The position numbers and the translations under genes are program-made. Positions 44,806-55,391 of a stretch of DNA of 64,000 nt are shown one piece after another. A model generated the notes under the pieces. That model ran no database searches and was not told where the DNA came from. It saw only the letters and a program-made list of their open reading frames with translations. Source of the DNA: Linnemannia schmuckeri (Eukaryota; Mortierellomycota; Mortierellomycetes; Mortierellales; Mortierellaceae); assembly GCA_029449235.1 (NCBI GenBank), contig JANATG010000018.1, positions 682,001-746,000 of the forward strand. Reading direction: 5' to 3'. The stretch's first letter is position 1. Each line of letters starts with the position of its first letter.

Positions 44806-46706
44806 ATGGCATCCTCATTCGACCGGGTCATCAACCTACCGGAACTTCTCGAACTATTAGTGATTCACCTCGATAAGAAGGCGGTCTCGAATTTCGCTCG
44901 CGCCAGTCAAAACCTACACTTACTTTGCGCACCATGGCTTTACAGGAGACTGGAGGTTGATGATGGTCCTGCGTCCTTCAAGATTTTTTGTTCGGCGTCG
45001 GCCTTGGATGCTCTGGCACGGAACGTCCATCACGTCAGGATACTGGCTCTCGAAAAGGATGAGCTCACCTACTATTACCGCTGCGTACTCGCCTTCGACG
45101 CCATCCACTCAAGAACTACGGAAACACCCTTGGCACGACCGACCTGGCTGCCGCCACCTAATCCCCACATTGCGCAAGCGGTCGCTGTTCCTCCTATGAC
45201 CCAATTATCCCATCTCATGTTGCGCCAAGGCCTTCGCAGGAACTGCCCCTACACAATGCCTCATTATGAGGATCATCGACGAGTGCTAGCCCAGCATTGT
45301 TGGCTGGCATCTCTCAATCCTGGTCTGACTCACCTGGACATGCGTGATCTCCCGGTGTTGGATCTTTTCGGCGGTCGTGTTCTCGCCGGCGTCATTGCTG
45401 AACTTCCGATGCTAAGGAGGCTGGACCTGTCGATGTACTGCAGGTGGGGAGACTGGCTTCCATTACTGTTATATATTTTCGTCAGCTGCCAGCCTTCCAT
45501 CCGACAGTTCTCTGTTCCTTTTATGATTGCACTTGGCGCCCGGATCTAGCCGTCGCCATTCTTGACGAGAGTGAGAAGGCGGAAGGGTGGTGGAACAAAG
45601 AAGATATGATGGCGTTGGACATCGAGAAGAGACAGGAGCCGTTAACACATTTGGAGGAACTGTCGGTTCATGGTGCCTACAGCAATGATTGGGCTTCGGC
45701 TGAAGGTGTTTTCAATTTCGTCTCTCATTTCCCTAACCTAAAAAAATTGGACATCGGATTCTTTTTTCATTATGAGATCGCTGACGCCGTCGGACGATTC
45801 ATTGGCCGGGTGTGCCCAAAGATCGAGTCGTTGAGCTGCAGTTCGGTAGATGGCCCCGAGCATGACCCATTGCCGTTTAGTATCATGGATTCATTACCGG
45901 CACAGCAAGTCACCCATTTCGAGTGCAGAGGGGAGTTTTGTGACAGTTACATCGCCGAGGTTACCGCTGGTATTCAACGACACTCGACATCGTTGCGCTC
46001 TGTTCGTATTCACCACCAGATTCGCGCCATGAACACGATCTCGATCTTTCCCATCCTCACGGAGTGCAGTAACCTACAGGAGCTCGTCATCGAATGGATA
46101 AACGCAGAAGGTTTCTACATAACTTTAGACGAGGCTCTGGAAGCTTCCTGGGCGTGCACCAAGCTGACTCGGCTTGCCCTCATCATCAGTAGGTGTAATC
46201 TACCCACTCAGCCCGGACTCGACCATTATTACTGCCGCTCAGCTCCGGTCACCCTAACCGACGACGAAACTCGGCATTTTACCCGACTGGAAACCTTGTA
46301 CCGGCGGATTGGCGCGCTGACAGAGCTTCAGACACTGGAACTGTGGATGGTTTTTGTTGACCCTGTATATAATATGGTAGACGACTACTATTTCCTAAAA
46401 TCTCACTCGTTTCCGGCAATGCTGAATCTTCAAGACCCAGGAACAGGTCGACCAGGATTTCTCGACGTTTTTTCAGGACTAAAGAAGCTGAAGACAATCC
46501 GAGGATCGGTCAACGCACACACAAACGAGACGAGGTTGACGATGGGATGGCCAGAGGTGAAATGGATGGACGAGCACTGGCCACAACTTGGGTATGCGGA
46601 TTTTTTTGACATCAAAGCGTGGATTAGGGAGCCATTTGAGTGGCTGAGAAATAAGCGCCTGGAGGATAGGCGAAATGAACTTGTGCTTGGAGTTTATAAA
46701 CAGTGA
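44806..46706 (+). pseudogene. F-box/leucine-rich repeat gene, array member D, with one single-base frameshift
   Basis: The first frame runs from ATG 44806 (MASSFDRVINLPELLELLVI, the F-box) to a stop at 45549. The family homology switches at about 45522 into a second frame that runs without interruption to 46706 (420 codons incl. overlap). Comparison with member E (QLFVYFQDCAIN) against D (QFSVPF, then YDCTW in the other frame) places a one-base deletion at the T run near 45520-45523. Everything else is intact: NVHHVRILALEKDELTYYYR, PAQQVTHFECRG, LYRRIGALTELQTLELWM and EPFEWLRNKRLEDRRNE. No intron fits the site. It is either a very recent pseudogene, a sequencing or assembly error in a T run, or a gene needing frameshifting. 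It is closest to member E. Confidence 0.75.
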
Positions 46707-47204
46707 TTAAAGACGGTTTATGGATGGCCAGGGAGAGGCTGCCTTGCATACTTGTCTACTTTTGAGGCCAATTAATGCTTTCTATTGTTGGTCAAAGATG
46801 TGGCAAAGTGTTAGATGGCGCGATGTCAATGGAAAGGAGAGAGCGAGAAAAAAACGCTTAAAAGAGGTTTGTTGAGTGACCATATCACTGGGACACATGG
46901 AATTAGTGTCAACAAAAGACAGCCATGCGGTTATCATAGAAACGCGTTTCAGGGACTGAGGACTGGTATTCATCATTTTACTCATGGCAAAGAGCCTTGT
47001 CGGTTTTAAGTTTAAAAAAACATGGCGCAATGTGAGCATTCCCAGCCAGAGCTTGGCCGTTGGGATCCTTACTTGGCCATGCGTAAAGATATAAAAAGGT
47101 GGGTTGTTGGTTTAGCTCTCTTCTATTTCTTTCTCCACCACACAACTACCCCCACTCATCACGTTGCTTGCTCACTCGCCAAATCGCCAACTCACTCACC
47201 AGCC
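46707..47204. other. spacer between array members D and E
   Basis: Holds the promoter region of member E: the shared CTTGGCCATGCG element, a TATA-like box and a C/A-rich leader with CTCACTCACC repeats just before the ATG. An in-frame ATG at 47022 would extend member E by 61 residues, but that extension is not shared with the other members. Confidence 0.5.
47072..47098 (+). promoter_or_regulatory. shared element plus TATA-like box of array member E
   Basis: CTTGGCCATGCGTAAAG (47072-47088) is followed immediately by TATAAAAAG (47090-47098), 107-115 bp before the ATG at 47205. The same first element precedes member D. Confidence 0.5.
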
Positions 47205-49145
47205 ATGTCGTCCTCATTCGAGCGGTTCATCGACATACCTGAGCTCCTCCACCTTGTGAAGCGGTACCTCGTCAAGGCGGATGTTGCGAAGCTTGTTCGC
47301 ACCAACAAAAAGCTGAACGACCTTTGCACACCATGGCTCTTCAGAGTACTTGTGGTTCAAGAAAACCGACCTCCACTCCTCAAGATTTTTTGTTCCGCGC
47401 CAGCCTTGGGAGCTCTTGCAAGAAATGTCCACCACGTCAGGTTACTGGCCCTGGAAGAGGACGAGCTCGTTTTCTATTACCACTGCGTGCTCGCCTTTGA
47501 AGAGCTGAATGCAGGAACCTTGGAAACAACCTTGCCACGACCGACCTGGATGCCACCGCCTGATCCCCACGCCATTGAGGTGGCTGCTGTGCCTCCTATG
47601 ACTCGCCTTTCGCATCTCCATCTGCGTCGAGGTCTGCCAATGCCTCTCCCATATACAATGCCCAGATATGCCGATCATCGACGAACGCTGGGCCAACATT
47701 GTTGGCTGATATCTCTCAACCCGGACCTGATTCAGCTCAACTTGCGTGGCATTCCAGTGCTAGATTTTGGCAGTGGTCGCCTTCTTGCGCGCGCTATTGG
47801 CCAACTCCGGATGCTAGAAGGGCTGATCACCACAATGTTCTGTACATGGGGGGGCTGGCTCGAGATATGGTCACATCTTTTCTTCAGTTGCCAAACATCT
47901 ATCCGCCAGCTCTTTGTTTACTTCCAGGATTGCGCGATCAACAAGGATATGCGTCTCGTTGCTGGTGGTGAGGGAGAGGACGCAAAAAGGTGGCGGAATG
48001 AAGACGATATGATGGCACTGGCCGTCACGAGAAGACGCGAACCACTGGCGCGTCTGGAGGAACTGACGATTCATGTGATGTACGACTTTCGCTGGACTTC
48101 GGTGGCCGACATTTGCTCCATGTTCTCTCATTGCCCCAACCTCAAGAAGCTGGATATCTCGTCCATTATTGGACAGCAGATCGTCGACACCGCCGGACGA
48201 TTCATTGGCCAGGAGTGTCCCAAGATCGAGTCCTTAGGCTGTGGTTCGGCGAATGGCCAAGAGCATGATCCCCTGCCGTTCGTGATCATGGCCTCATTGC
48301 CGGCACAACAAGTCACTCACTTGGAATACAGGGGGTTGCTCTCCGACATTTACATTGCTCAGGTCACCACTACTCTTCAACGACACTCGACATCATTGCG
48401 CACTATTTGTATCCATAAATTCGGCGGTATGGACAGAACATCCATCTTTCCTATTCTTAGAGAGTGCAGTAACCTAGAAGAACTCGCTATCGAATGTACA
48501 CAGACGAGAGGTGGTCACTACATCACTTTGGACGAGGCTTTGGAGGCTCCTTGGACTTGCACCAAGCTGACATGTCTCGCTCTCAATATTAGTGGATGTG
48601 ATCTACCCGTCGAGCCTGGAGTCGAGCCATACTATCTTCGTCCGACTCCGATTACCCTTACCCAGGTCGAGACGCAGTACTTTGCACGAATGGAGGATCT
48701 CTACCGGCGGGTTGGGGAGCTAACGGAGCTGCAACACCTGGATCTGAGGATGGTGTCAATCGACACAGAGGGCGAGGTCGACAGTCGCCTACTATGGGAA
48801 TTCCGGTCATTCCCGGCGATGATGAACCTTCAAGTGCCAGAAACAGGTCGACCAGGATTTCTCCACCTTTTTTCAGGACTGACGAAGCTGGAGACACTTC
48901 AAGGATCAGTCAGCGCAGACACAGACGAGACGAGACAGACGATGGGGTGGCCAGAGGTGAATTGGTTTGGCGAGCATTGGCCTCTGCTCCGGGTAGCCAC
49001 GTTTTTCAGATACCCGGCGGATGTGACAGAACTGTTTGACTGGCTCAATCTAAAGCACGACGATAATTTGAGGGTCGTGTCCGGTTACCCGCATGAAATC
49101 AGGCTTGCGGACAGAATATTGGAACGTGATAGAATTGTGATATAA
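47205..49145 (+). CDS. F-box/leucine-rich repeat protein, array member E (intact)
   Basis: Single exon, 646 residues, the closest relative of member D. F-box: FIDIPELLHLVKRYLVKADV then NKKLNDLCTPWLF. Central blocks include NVHHVRLLALEEDELVFYYH and PTWMPPPDPHAIEVAAVPPM. Repeats such as NLKKLDISSII and KLTCLALNISGCDLP precede the hallmark RPTPITLTQVETQYF, LYRRVGELTELQHLDLRM and SFPAMMNL. The C-terminus is about 20 residues longer than its sisters (SGYPHEIRLADRILERDR). The expected role is an SCF substrate receptor with unknown substrate. The start at 47205 aligns with MASSF of member D; an upstream in-frame ATG is considered unlikely. Confidence 0.85.
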   Translation: MSSSFERFIDIPELLHLVKRYLVKADVAKLVRTNKKLNDLCTPWLFRVLVVQENRPPLLKIFCSAPALGALARNVHHVRLLALEEDELVFYYHCVLAFEELNAGTLETTLPRPTWMPPPDPHAIEVAAVPPMTRLSHLHLRRGLPMPLPYTMPRYADHRRTLGQHCWLISLNPDLIQLNLRGIPVLDFGSGRLLARAIGQLRMLEGLITTMFCTWGGWLEIWSHLFFSCQTSIRQLFVYFQDCAINKDMRLVAGGEGEDAKRWRNEDDMMALAVTRRREPLARLEELTIHVMYDFRWTSVADICSMFSHCPNLKKLDISSIIGQQIVDTAGRFIGQECPKIESLGCGSANGQEHDPLPFVIMASLPAQQVTHLEYRGLLSDIYIAQVTTTLQRHSTSLRTICIHKFGGMDRTSIFPILRECSNLEELAIECTQTRGGHYITLDEALEAPWTCTKLTCLALNISGCDLPVEPGVEPYYLRPTPITLTQVETQYFARMEDLYRRVGELTELQHLDLRMVSIDTEGEVDSRLLWEFRSFPAMMNLQVPETGRPGFLHLFSGLTKLETLQGSVSADTDETRQTMGWPEVNWFGEHWPLLRVATFFRYPADVTELFDWLNLKHDDNLRVVSGYPHEIRLADRILERDRIVI

Positions 49146-49390
49146 CTTGAGTAGCGGATGTACTATTTTTATCGAAGGGCAGATAAAGCATTATTCTTCA
49201 TGCGGACGAAATAATCGGATGGATACATCGTCAAGGATGGTACTTTCACAAAGTCACACGCTAAATGTCGGATCCATGTATGTGTCTATGTGTCGATCTC
49301 GTCCATTGTCGTTCAATCATTTATTTATGTCTGTTTCTCCCTGTGTTCTAAAATGATCAGTCATATAGGCGGAATGTTGTCAGGAACATG

Positions 49391-49419
49391 AAAAAAAAAA
49401 AAAAAAAAAAAAAAAAAAA
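49391..49419. repeat. 29-nt poly(A) tract
   Basis: An A run lies about 60 bp upstream of the decayed start of array member F. It may mark an insertion end or just slippage expansion. Confidence 0.85.
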
Positions 49420-49480
49420 CGCACAAATTCTTTTTTCTCTGTCAAGTTTCCATGTCTCCTCGTCAACGCATTCACCCACC

Positions 49481-50661
49481 ACGGCGACACCACGTAACCA
49501 GTTCTTCGGCATCCAAGAGCTGGTCGACATCCTCATGTCTTATCTCACACAGCAGGAGCTCTCGAGACTCACCCACACCTGTCGCAGTTTGCACCTGTTC
49601 TACACTCCCGCGTTTTACAGAGAGCTGAGCTTTGGCACAGCAGGGAGACAATTGGAGGTCTTCAACTCTACTCCCGGTATGTAGCCCTTGGGCGCAACGT
49701 CCGACACATCAAGAAAATGAATATATAGGACTGGAGAGCTCGTCTATGATCACAACTGCGCCATGGCTTTCGAAGAAACCAAGTCCCACACTTCCGGATC
49801 CCCACCACCGCTGGCCTGATCCACCTGAACTTGCACAGTGTAACGATTGATGGCTTTCGAGAAGGGCGCACTTTCAGTGAGGCGATTGCTGCATTGCCAA
49901 GGTTGTAGCGGATAACGCTTCAGATTCAGTGTTAGAGTGTCAAGCGGCACGAACCTGGGTCATGCCTATTCTTCAATTGCCGCCTGTCGATCAAGCATCC
50001 TACCGTGTTCATTTCTCATAATCAAAACAGATCTCCAGTGGATGGTAGAGGGATTGGTTTTGGAGGGATGGAGAACGGAGACAAGGAGTCGTTGACCAAG
50101 CTGGAGGAGCTGAGGATCTAGGGTATGAACAACTGGAGCTTGATGTCAGATCTTCGCTCTATGTTCGCGCGATGCCCAAATCTTAAGAAGTTGGAAGCTA
50201 CTTCTTTCACAGGACACGCGAAGACCGAGGCTATCAGACAGTTCGTAGGTGTTGAATGCCCTAGACTCAAGTTTTAGGAATGGCACTCGCAAGAACCCGA
50301 TCCACTCGATAAGTTGTCTTTGTGATTGACTAAACTGAGCGCGTAAAGACAGGTTAGCTGGATCCGGATCCTCTTGAGAACACCAACGTTGTTGCCTGCC
50401 ATGCTGAGCCTCCAACACGTCGAGACTGGTCGACCTGAACACTTGCACCATCTCTCAGAACTTTCGAAACTAAAGCGCTTGGAAGGGTTGTTCAGATCTG
50501 ACACAGGCGGAAACCAAAGGGACGATGGGGTGGAAGGAAGCGATCTGGATGGATCAGCAACGTCTTGTATACAGAATATTTTGGCAGCAGCGAATATGTA
50601 CGGATTGCCATTCGAGTGGCTCAAGCAGAAGGAGCCGATGCTAAGACGATATAGAGGATGA
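49481..50661 (+). pseudogene. F-box/LRR pseudogene, array member F (start codon lost, many stops)
   Basis: The F-box is well kept (FFGIQELVDILMSYLTQQEL then CRSLHLFYTPAFY), but the codon aligned with the sister start codons is ACG at 49481, in the typical ACCCACC leader context. The frame stops at 49682. Later blocks survive in pieces and different frames: LIHLNLHSVTIDGFREGRTF (near 49820), MSDLRSMFARCPNLKKLEA (near 50150), LPAMLSLQHVETGRPEHLHH (near 50395) and YGLPFEWLKQ (near 50600). The RPTPITLT block and part of the repeats are missing. It is the most decayed nearly full-length copy in the array. Confidence 0.75.
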
Positions 50662-51226
50662 ATTGCGCGCGGATGGGATGGACATCTCTGAGCCTCTCCT
50701 TACCCTCCAATGAACAAATTGCTTCTTTACAATGAAACACGCTAAACAAGTGGTATTGCTTAGACAATTACGGTATGAAAACTCGAAAAACAGGACGTAT
50801 TGAATGTGCCGCAGGATTAAAGGAACCGTTATCGTCTAAAGTCAAGGCATATGCAACTCATGCGTGAAAAGCTATTCCACTGTTACTGTTTTAAGAGAAG
50901 CCTCTTGCGGATATATTCGAGACAACCCAGATAATAAAAAAAAAAAATTACATTTTACACCGTATTAAATACCTCGGGCAGTCCTTAAAGTTAACCCTTT
51001 ACCACTTTTCAACCACACATAAATACCCTGGTCTGTCGTTATTTCAATCTTGCCATCCTGCTTGTTCCTCTTGTCGTTCCCTCTGTTGCTAATTACCCCC
51101 TACACACACTTACTGCTCATTTTTTTCTAATGTTTTTTCCGTCTTTCTTTTTATACTTCCTCCACCCGCATTCTTAGAATCTCCCATACACTCTCTATCT
51201 CTCATACATTCAAGTCCGTATCAAAA
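50662..51226. other. promoter region of the α/β-hydrolase gene
   Basis: No gene seen. A short A run occurs near 50936-50947. The last 180 bp are C/T-rich and end in CACTCTCTATCTCTCATAC before the leader, as in other promoters here. A TATA-like CATAAATACC occurs near 51018. Confidence 0.45.
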
Positions 51227-52117
51227 ATGACTCCAATTGATGTCAACTTCCCAAGCAACAACATCAAGCTTGCTGGCCACCTCTACGTCCCTGACTCGTA
51301 CAAGGAAGGCGAGCGACTGCCCGGTATTGTCGTTCTCCATCCAGGCGGTGGTGTCAAGGAACAGACCGCTGGTGCCTATGCCGCCGATCTTTCCAAGCAA
51401 GGTTTCATTACTCTGGCTTTTGACCGTCGTACCCAAGGTGCTAGTGACGGCACTCCCAGATATGTCGAGGACCCCTACGCCGCCATTGAAGACGCCAAGT
51501 GTGCGGTGACATACCTCACGATTAACGACAAGGTTGACCCCAAGCAAATCGGGATTTTAGGTGTCTGCGCTGGAGGTGGATATGCCGTTGCCACAGCCTC
51601 TACTGACTATCGTGTCAAGGCCGTTGCTGCCGTCAGTATGGTCGATATCGGGTTGCTCTTTGCCGGATCGCTTCCGGAGGAGACCCTCGCTTCCTTGGTT
51701 ACTCAAGCTGGAGAGAACAGAACAGAATATGCCAAGGGGGGCGAGGTCAAGTACCTTCCGTACATCCCCCCGGAAGTTAGGAAGGACAGCCCAGTCCTGA
51801 TGAAGGAAGGCTACGACTACTATCTGACATCTCGCGGATCTCACAGTCGTTCCGTCAACAAGTTTGCACTCTGGAGTTACGATACCCTGGTCGCATACGA
51901 TTCCTTTGCCAGGATCGAGAGGATCGCTCCCCGTCCGCTTTTGTTGATTGCAGGAACCGATGCAGACACCCTTGAGCACAGTCGGATCGCGATTGCCAAA
52001 GCAGGCAAACCAAGTGAGCTGTATACCATTGCTGGAGCCACACATGTGGATCTTTATGACCACAAGGTCAACGACTGTGTTCCCAAGTTGATCGATTTTT
52101 TTAAGAGGAGTCTGTAA
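51227..52117 (+). CDS. α/β-hydrolase, dienelactone-hydrolase/YcjY-like, with Cys in the nucleophile elbow
   Basis: Single exon, 296 residues. The α/β-hydrolase core is clear: the strand and oxyanion loop PGIVVLHPGGG (32-42), the nucleophile elbow GVCAGGG (112-118) with Cys114 where most hydrolases have Ser, an acid-loop candidate in LLLIAGTDAD, and the catalytic His273 in GATHVDLYD. Dienelactone hydrolases and the bacterial YcjY-type family use a Cys in this position. Likely action is hydrolysis of an ester, lactone or thioester, with unknown substrate. It lacks a signal peptide and is probably cytosolic. It is intronless and sits inside the F-box array, with decayed F-box copies on both sides, which suggests insertion into, or spread of the array around, this gene. 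The bacterial-like sequence makes ancient transfer possible, but this is unproven. Confidence 0.88.
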   Translation: MTPIDVNFPSNNIKLAGHLYVPDSYKEGERLPGIVVLHPGGGVKEQTAGAYAADLSKQGFITLAFDRRTQGASDGTPRYVEDPYAAIEDAKCAVTYLTINDKVDPKQIGILGVCAGGGYAVATASTDYRVKAVAAVSMVDIGLLFAGSLPEETLASLVTQAGENRTEYAKGGEVKYLPYIPPEVRKDSPVLMKEGYDYYLTSRGSHSRSVNKFALWSYDTLVAYDSFARIERIAPRPLLLIAGTDADTLEHSRIAIAKAGKPSELYTIAGATHVDLYDHKVNDCVPKLIDFFKRSL

Positions 52118-53402
52118 AAGCAGGGCCAAGCCCTTGAGCATATTAAATTTTTTATCTCAGGCAAGGTTGATCTCATCGTCACTCTCTACCAAAAATTGCT
52201 TGGGGATTCACAGTTCAGCTCCACTTTTGATTGACTCTGAAGGCACACACACACAGAGAGAGAAAGAGAGAGAATCGTGGTTGATTGTTTTCGTGATAGG
52301 ATAACTGGCAAGCAAATAGCAGATTGTATACAATGGATGCACCCTAAGTTGATTCATCGTTCACTTTTTTCCTCCTTCGTGAGTTAGTATATGGGAGATC
52401 GCCTAATTTGTAGTCAAATTTGAGGCGTTTTTTTATTCTCATTGCCTACGAGGAACGCCAATCTCACGCCATCTCACTTTATCACACCAGGTTTGTTTAA
52501 GCTAGAAGTTAGAACCAGCAACGTTCATGTGATACTGAGCATTTGACCCCTAGATTTAACTATCGTATTGCGATCGAGGGAGTCTTTCGACTGCTAAAAT
52601 GTTTGATGTGCATGCAGCCCTGTCCTTGTTTTTCTTCTGATAAGAATTTCACTGCTGTCATCTTTCCCCTTTCTTAATCGTATGTCCCCTGTACACATTC
52701 TCCATCTATCCCCTATTCTTTTTTTTTTTTTACATCCTCAAAGGATATCCTGTTCTTATTCACATCACTCCTGGATCTGTCCTTGCTCCTAGTCTTCCAT
52801 TGTGGGATGCATGATGCCCCCATAATGGCGACGCACATAGTGGAGAAGAGCAGTAAAAAAAAAAGCGAAGCGACGAACAAAGACAGTGCATTTCCGTTGT
52901 GGTCTCGCGCCTACCATCGAGCATTATTAACTCGTGCCAAACTCCATTTGCTCTTCAGACGTCTCCTTTCTTTCTTTATTTTCTCAACCCTCTCTTCCTT
53001 GCACTGTCCATGTTTTCAATCAAGCAGCGAATATAATGTGGCCACTGGTTCAAGGGTCATCTCTTGGGAAGAGCAGATTTTCTCCTCTCACCCATATCTC
53101 ACCCATCCCTTTTTCCTTTTCTTTTTCTTTGAACCCTAGTATACCTTGCCCGGATTTGGATTGCGTCCCAGTCTCGGATCTTCAAGGTGATCGGTGTCCT
53201 GTCGCAATTTTGCTGACCTGTTGCAGATGAGATAGCTTTGAGTTGAATTTTTTTACAAGGCATTTGAAGGGTGTGAAGTAGCACCACCTCTTTCCTTCAG
53301 TTGCTCACCGTTGTTTCAATAACTCACTATGACATTTAGTCATGTCATGAGTAACTGGCGACATTCGTACACTGGTGTAAGTGGACAAGGCGATTAAGAT
53401 GG
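52118..53402. other. 1.3-kb non-coding stretch
   Basis: No gene recognised. A CA/GA repeat occurs near 52245-52272 and short T runs near 52718-52731. Reading frames around 52780-53230 are compositionally biased and show no family resemblance. Confidence 0.45.
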
Positions 53403-54300
53403 TAACATTTTCGACTGGCACTCAACGACCGAGATCCATCCGATTTTCGAGCATTATCCCAACATCAAGAAAGTAAAGCTCTTTCCTCTCAATGATTCTC
53501 AAGGAAGCGACGTTTTTGAACAGTTGATTGTCGAAGTGTGCCCCAAGGCCGAGATGTTGGTTTCTACTATGCCCGAACCTGAAGAGGACGATTCGCTGCC
53601 GTTCGAGAACATGAATTCATTGCCCCGACCAGCAGATCATCAAGCTGGAGTATTATGGATGTGCCCAACGACAACCAGCCCCTTATCGACATGGCGTCCC
53701 ATCGACCTTTAGTCAGGTCGCGGGAGATCTGTATCGACGAGCAGGATCGTAATCGCGATCTCAGCCATTCTCAGGGAGTGTCATGGTTTGGAGAAACTCG
53801 ACGTCCTCTTCTACGAATTCAAGGGCACCATAGCACCCTAGCCGATGCTGTGGTGCCCCCGTGGGACTGCACGAGGCTGGCTGATCTCACGCTTGGCATT
53901 AGTGGACGTGAGCTGCCCGACGAGCATGGAGTCGAACCCTATTACTTCCGCCCAACCCCGATCACACTGACGGATGTCAAGACCCACTACTTTTCCCAGC
54001 TCAAAGCCCTTTACCAACAGGTTGGAAAGTTGACAGATTTGCGAAGGCTGGCTTCATTCGAAGATGGTCAAGCTGGCTGCAGACAGTGACCGACTGAATC
54101 AGACGATTCCTTGTGCCCCTCTATCATTTCCTCTTCTGAGCCTTGGAAAGGAAACATCTGGGTACATTGTCCCGTATATCTACGCCATTTGTCTGGGTTG
54201 AAGAGTCTATGATGTCTTAAAGGATGGTTTTTTAAGGACACAATGGAGACCAGCAAGACAGTGGGGTTCCAAGACGAGGACTATAATCACGCCACCATTT
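53403..54300 (+). pseudogene. F-box/LRR family remnant, array member G (C-terminal half)
   Basis: The distal end of the array. A central block reads TEIHPIFEHYPNIKKVKLF, then EQLIVEVCPKAEMLVS and EEDDSLPFENMNSLPRPA, matching CPKIESL and DPLPFSIMDSLPAQQ of the intact genes. The frame closes at 53712, and another frame carries PWDCTRLADLTLGISGRELP, RPTPITLTDVKTHYFSQL and YQQVGKLTDLRRL up to 54089. Faint traces (YLRHLSGLKSL, then TMETSKTVGF) continue to about 54300. No F-box or start remains. It carries the family hallmark RPTPITLT intact, so ancestry is certain. Confidence 0.8.
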
Positions 54301-55354
54301 ACAGTCACAAATGGTCGAGAGTGGACGTGTTACACGACGAAGAACGACGTAGTTGTCAGGATAGCTAATAGTGCTTGGCATTATGGGGATCTTTGCTATT
54401 CACTGACAACATCTTGCCTTTTTTTTTGTGTTGCCAAGGAACGTGCTGAAGCCTTTTTATCGTTCGAGGATAGGATATGGTGCCATTAAAGGCAAAAAAG
54501 GGTTCTGACGGGAGGATAGCTCGATGGAATGACGGAAATCCCTATCAGTGTCGTGGTTTGACAGGGTAACGGCACTATCGTCATTTTTTTTTCTTTTTTT
54601 AGGAAATTAAAAAATTCAGTTATCAATGATTGACATGCGCCACCAAAATCTGGAAAGTTCTTTTTTTTTTTTTTTTTTGATTTCCTCACTCGATCGTTGG
54701 TTTTATCTTTTCTCGGACTGTCCCGTGCGTTTCTTGTTTATCTGGCGAATCCGATCGGCAAATCGTGTTACCGTTGGTTTTCAGCCTTTTCAGCTGGGGC
54801 ACTCATTTCCTCTTTCATCCATTATCACAAGTAAAGAGGGATCCCTCCGTCTCATTTCATCTTGGAGCAATATGCATCAATGATCTAAATGATCCAACAG
54901 GATTGATTACTCCAAGGCAAGGAGATGTGCCCTTTATGCCCAATAATTTAAGCGTAAGTGTCCAAGCACGCATGGACATTCGGACAACCACACGCCGCCA
55001 TTACCCATCGATGTGGAAAGAATGCACGAAAATCAAAGGATAGACGTGAAGAGTGCACATAAATGCACGAGTCAATGCTTGTGTGGGCGACAACAACACG
55101 TTGTCCTGACAGGGAGTGCGAATCAGCTGCTGACGAGATGACTTTGCCCTATCCTCCCCTTGTGCTACGTGTTGTTTTTATTGTTATTTTCAACAACATG
55201 AGCAGAGCAGAGAGGGCTCAGGCAATTGTGTGCTATTGTCGAATTGAGAGGGAACGAGCGATCTCGTGCTATCCGATGATGGGGAAGTGTTGGAACATGG
55301 TGATGGGATGGTGTGGTGCTGTTGTTGTTGTTGATTGATTGATGATTGTGTGAT

Positions 55355-55391
<37 letters not shown>

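Noticed and set aside
45500..45560. Intron to explain the frame switch in member D
   Set aside because: Homology to member E is continuous across the site with only one base missing, and no GT-AG pair fits.
47022..47204. 61-residue N-terminal extension of array member E
   Set aside because: It covers the shared promoter element and TATA-like box and has no counterpart in member D.
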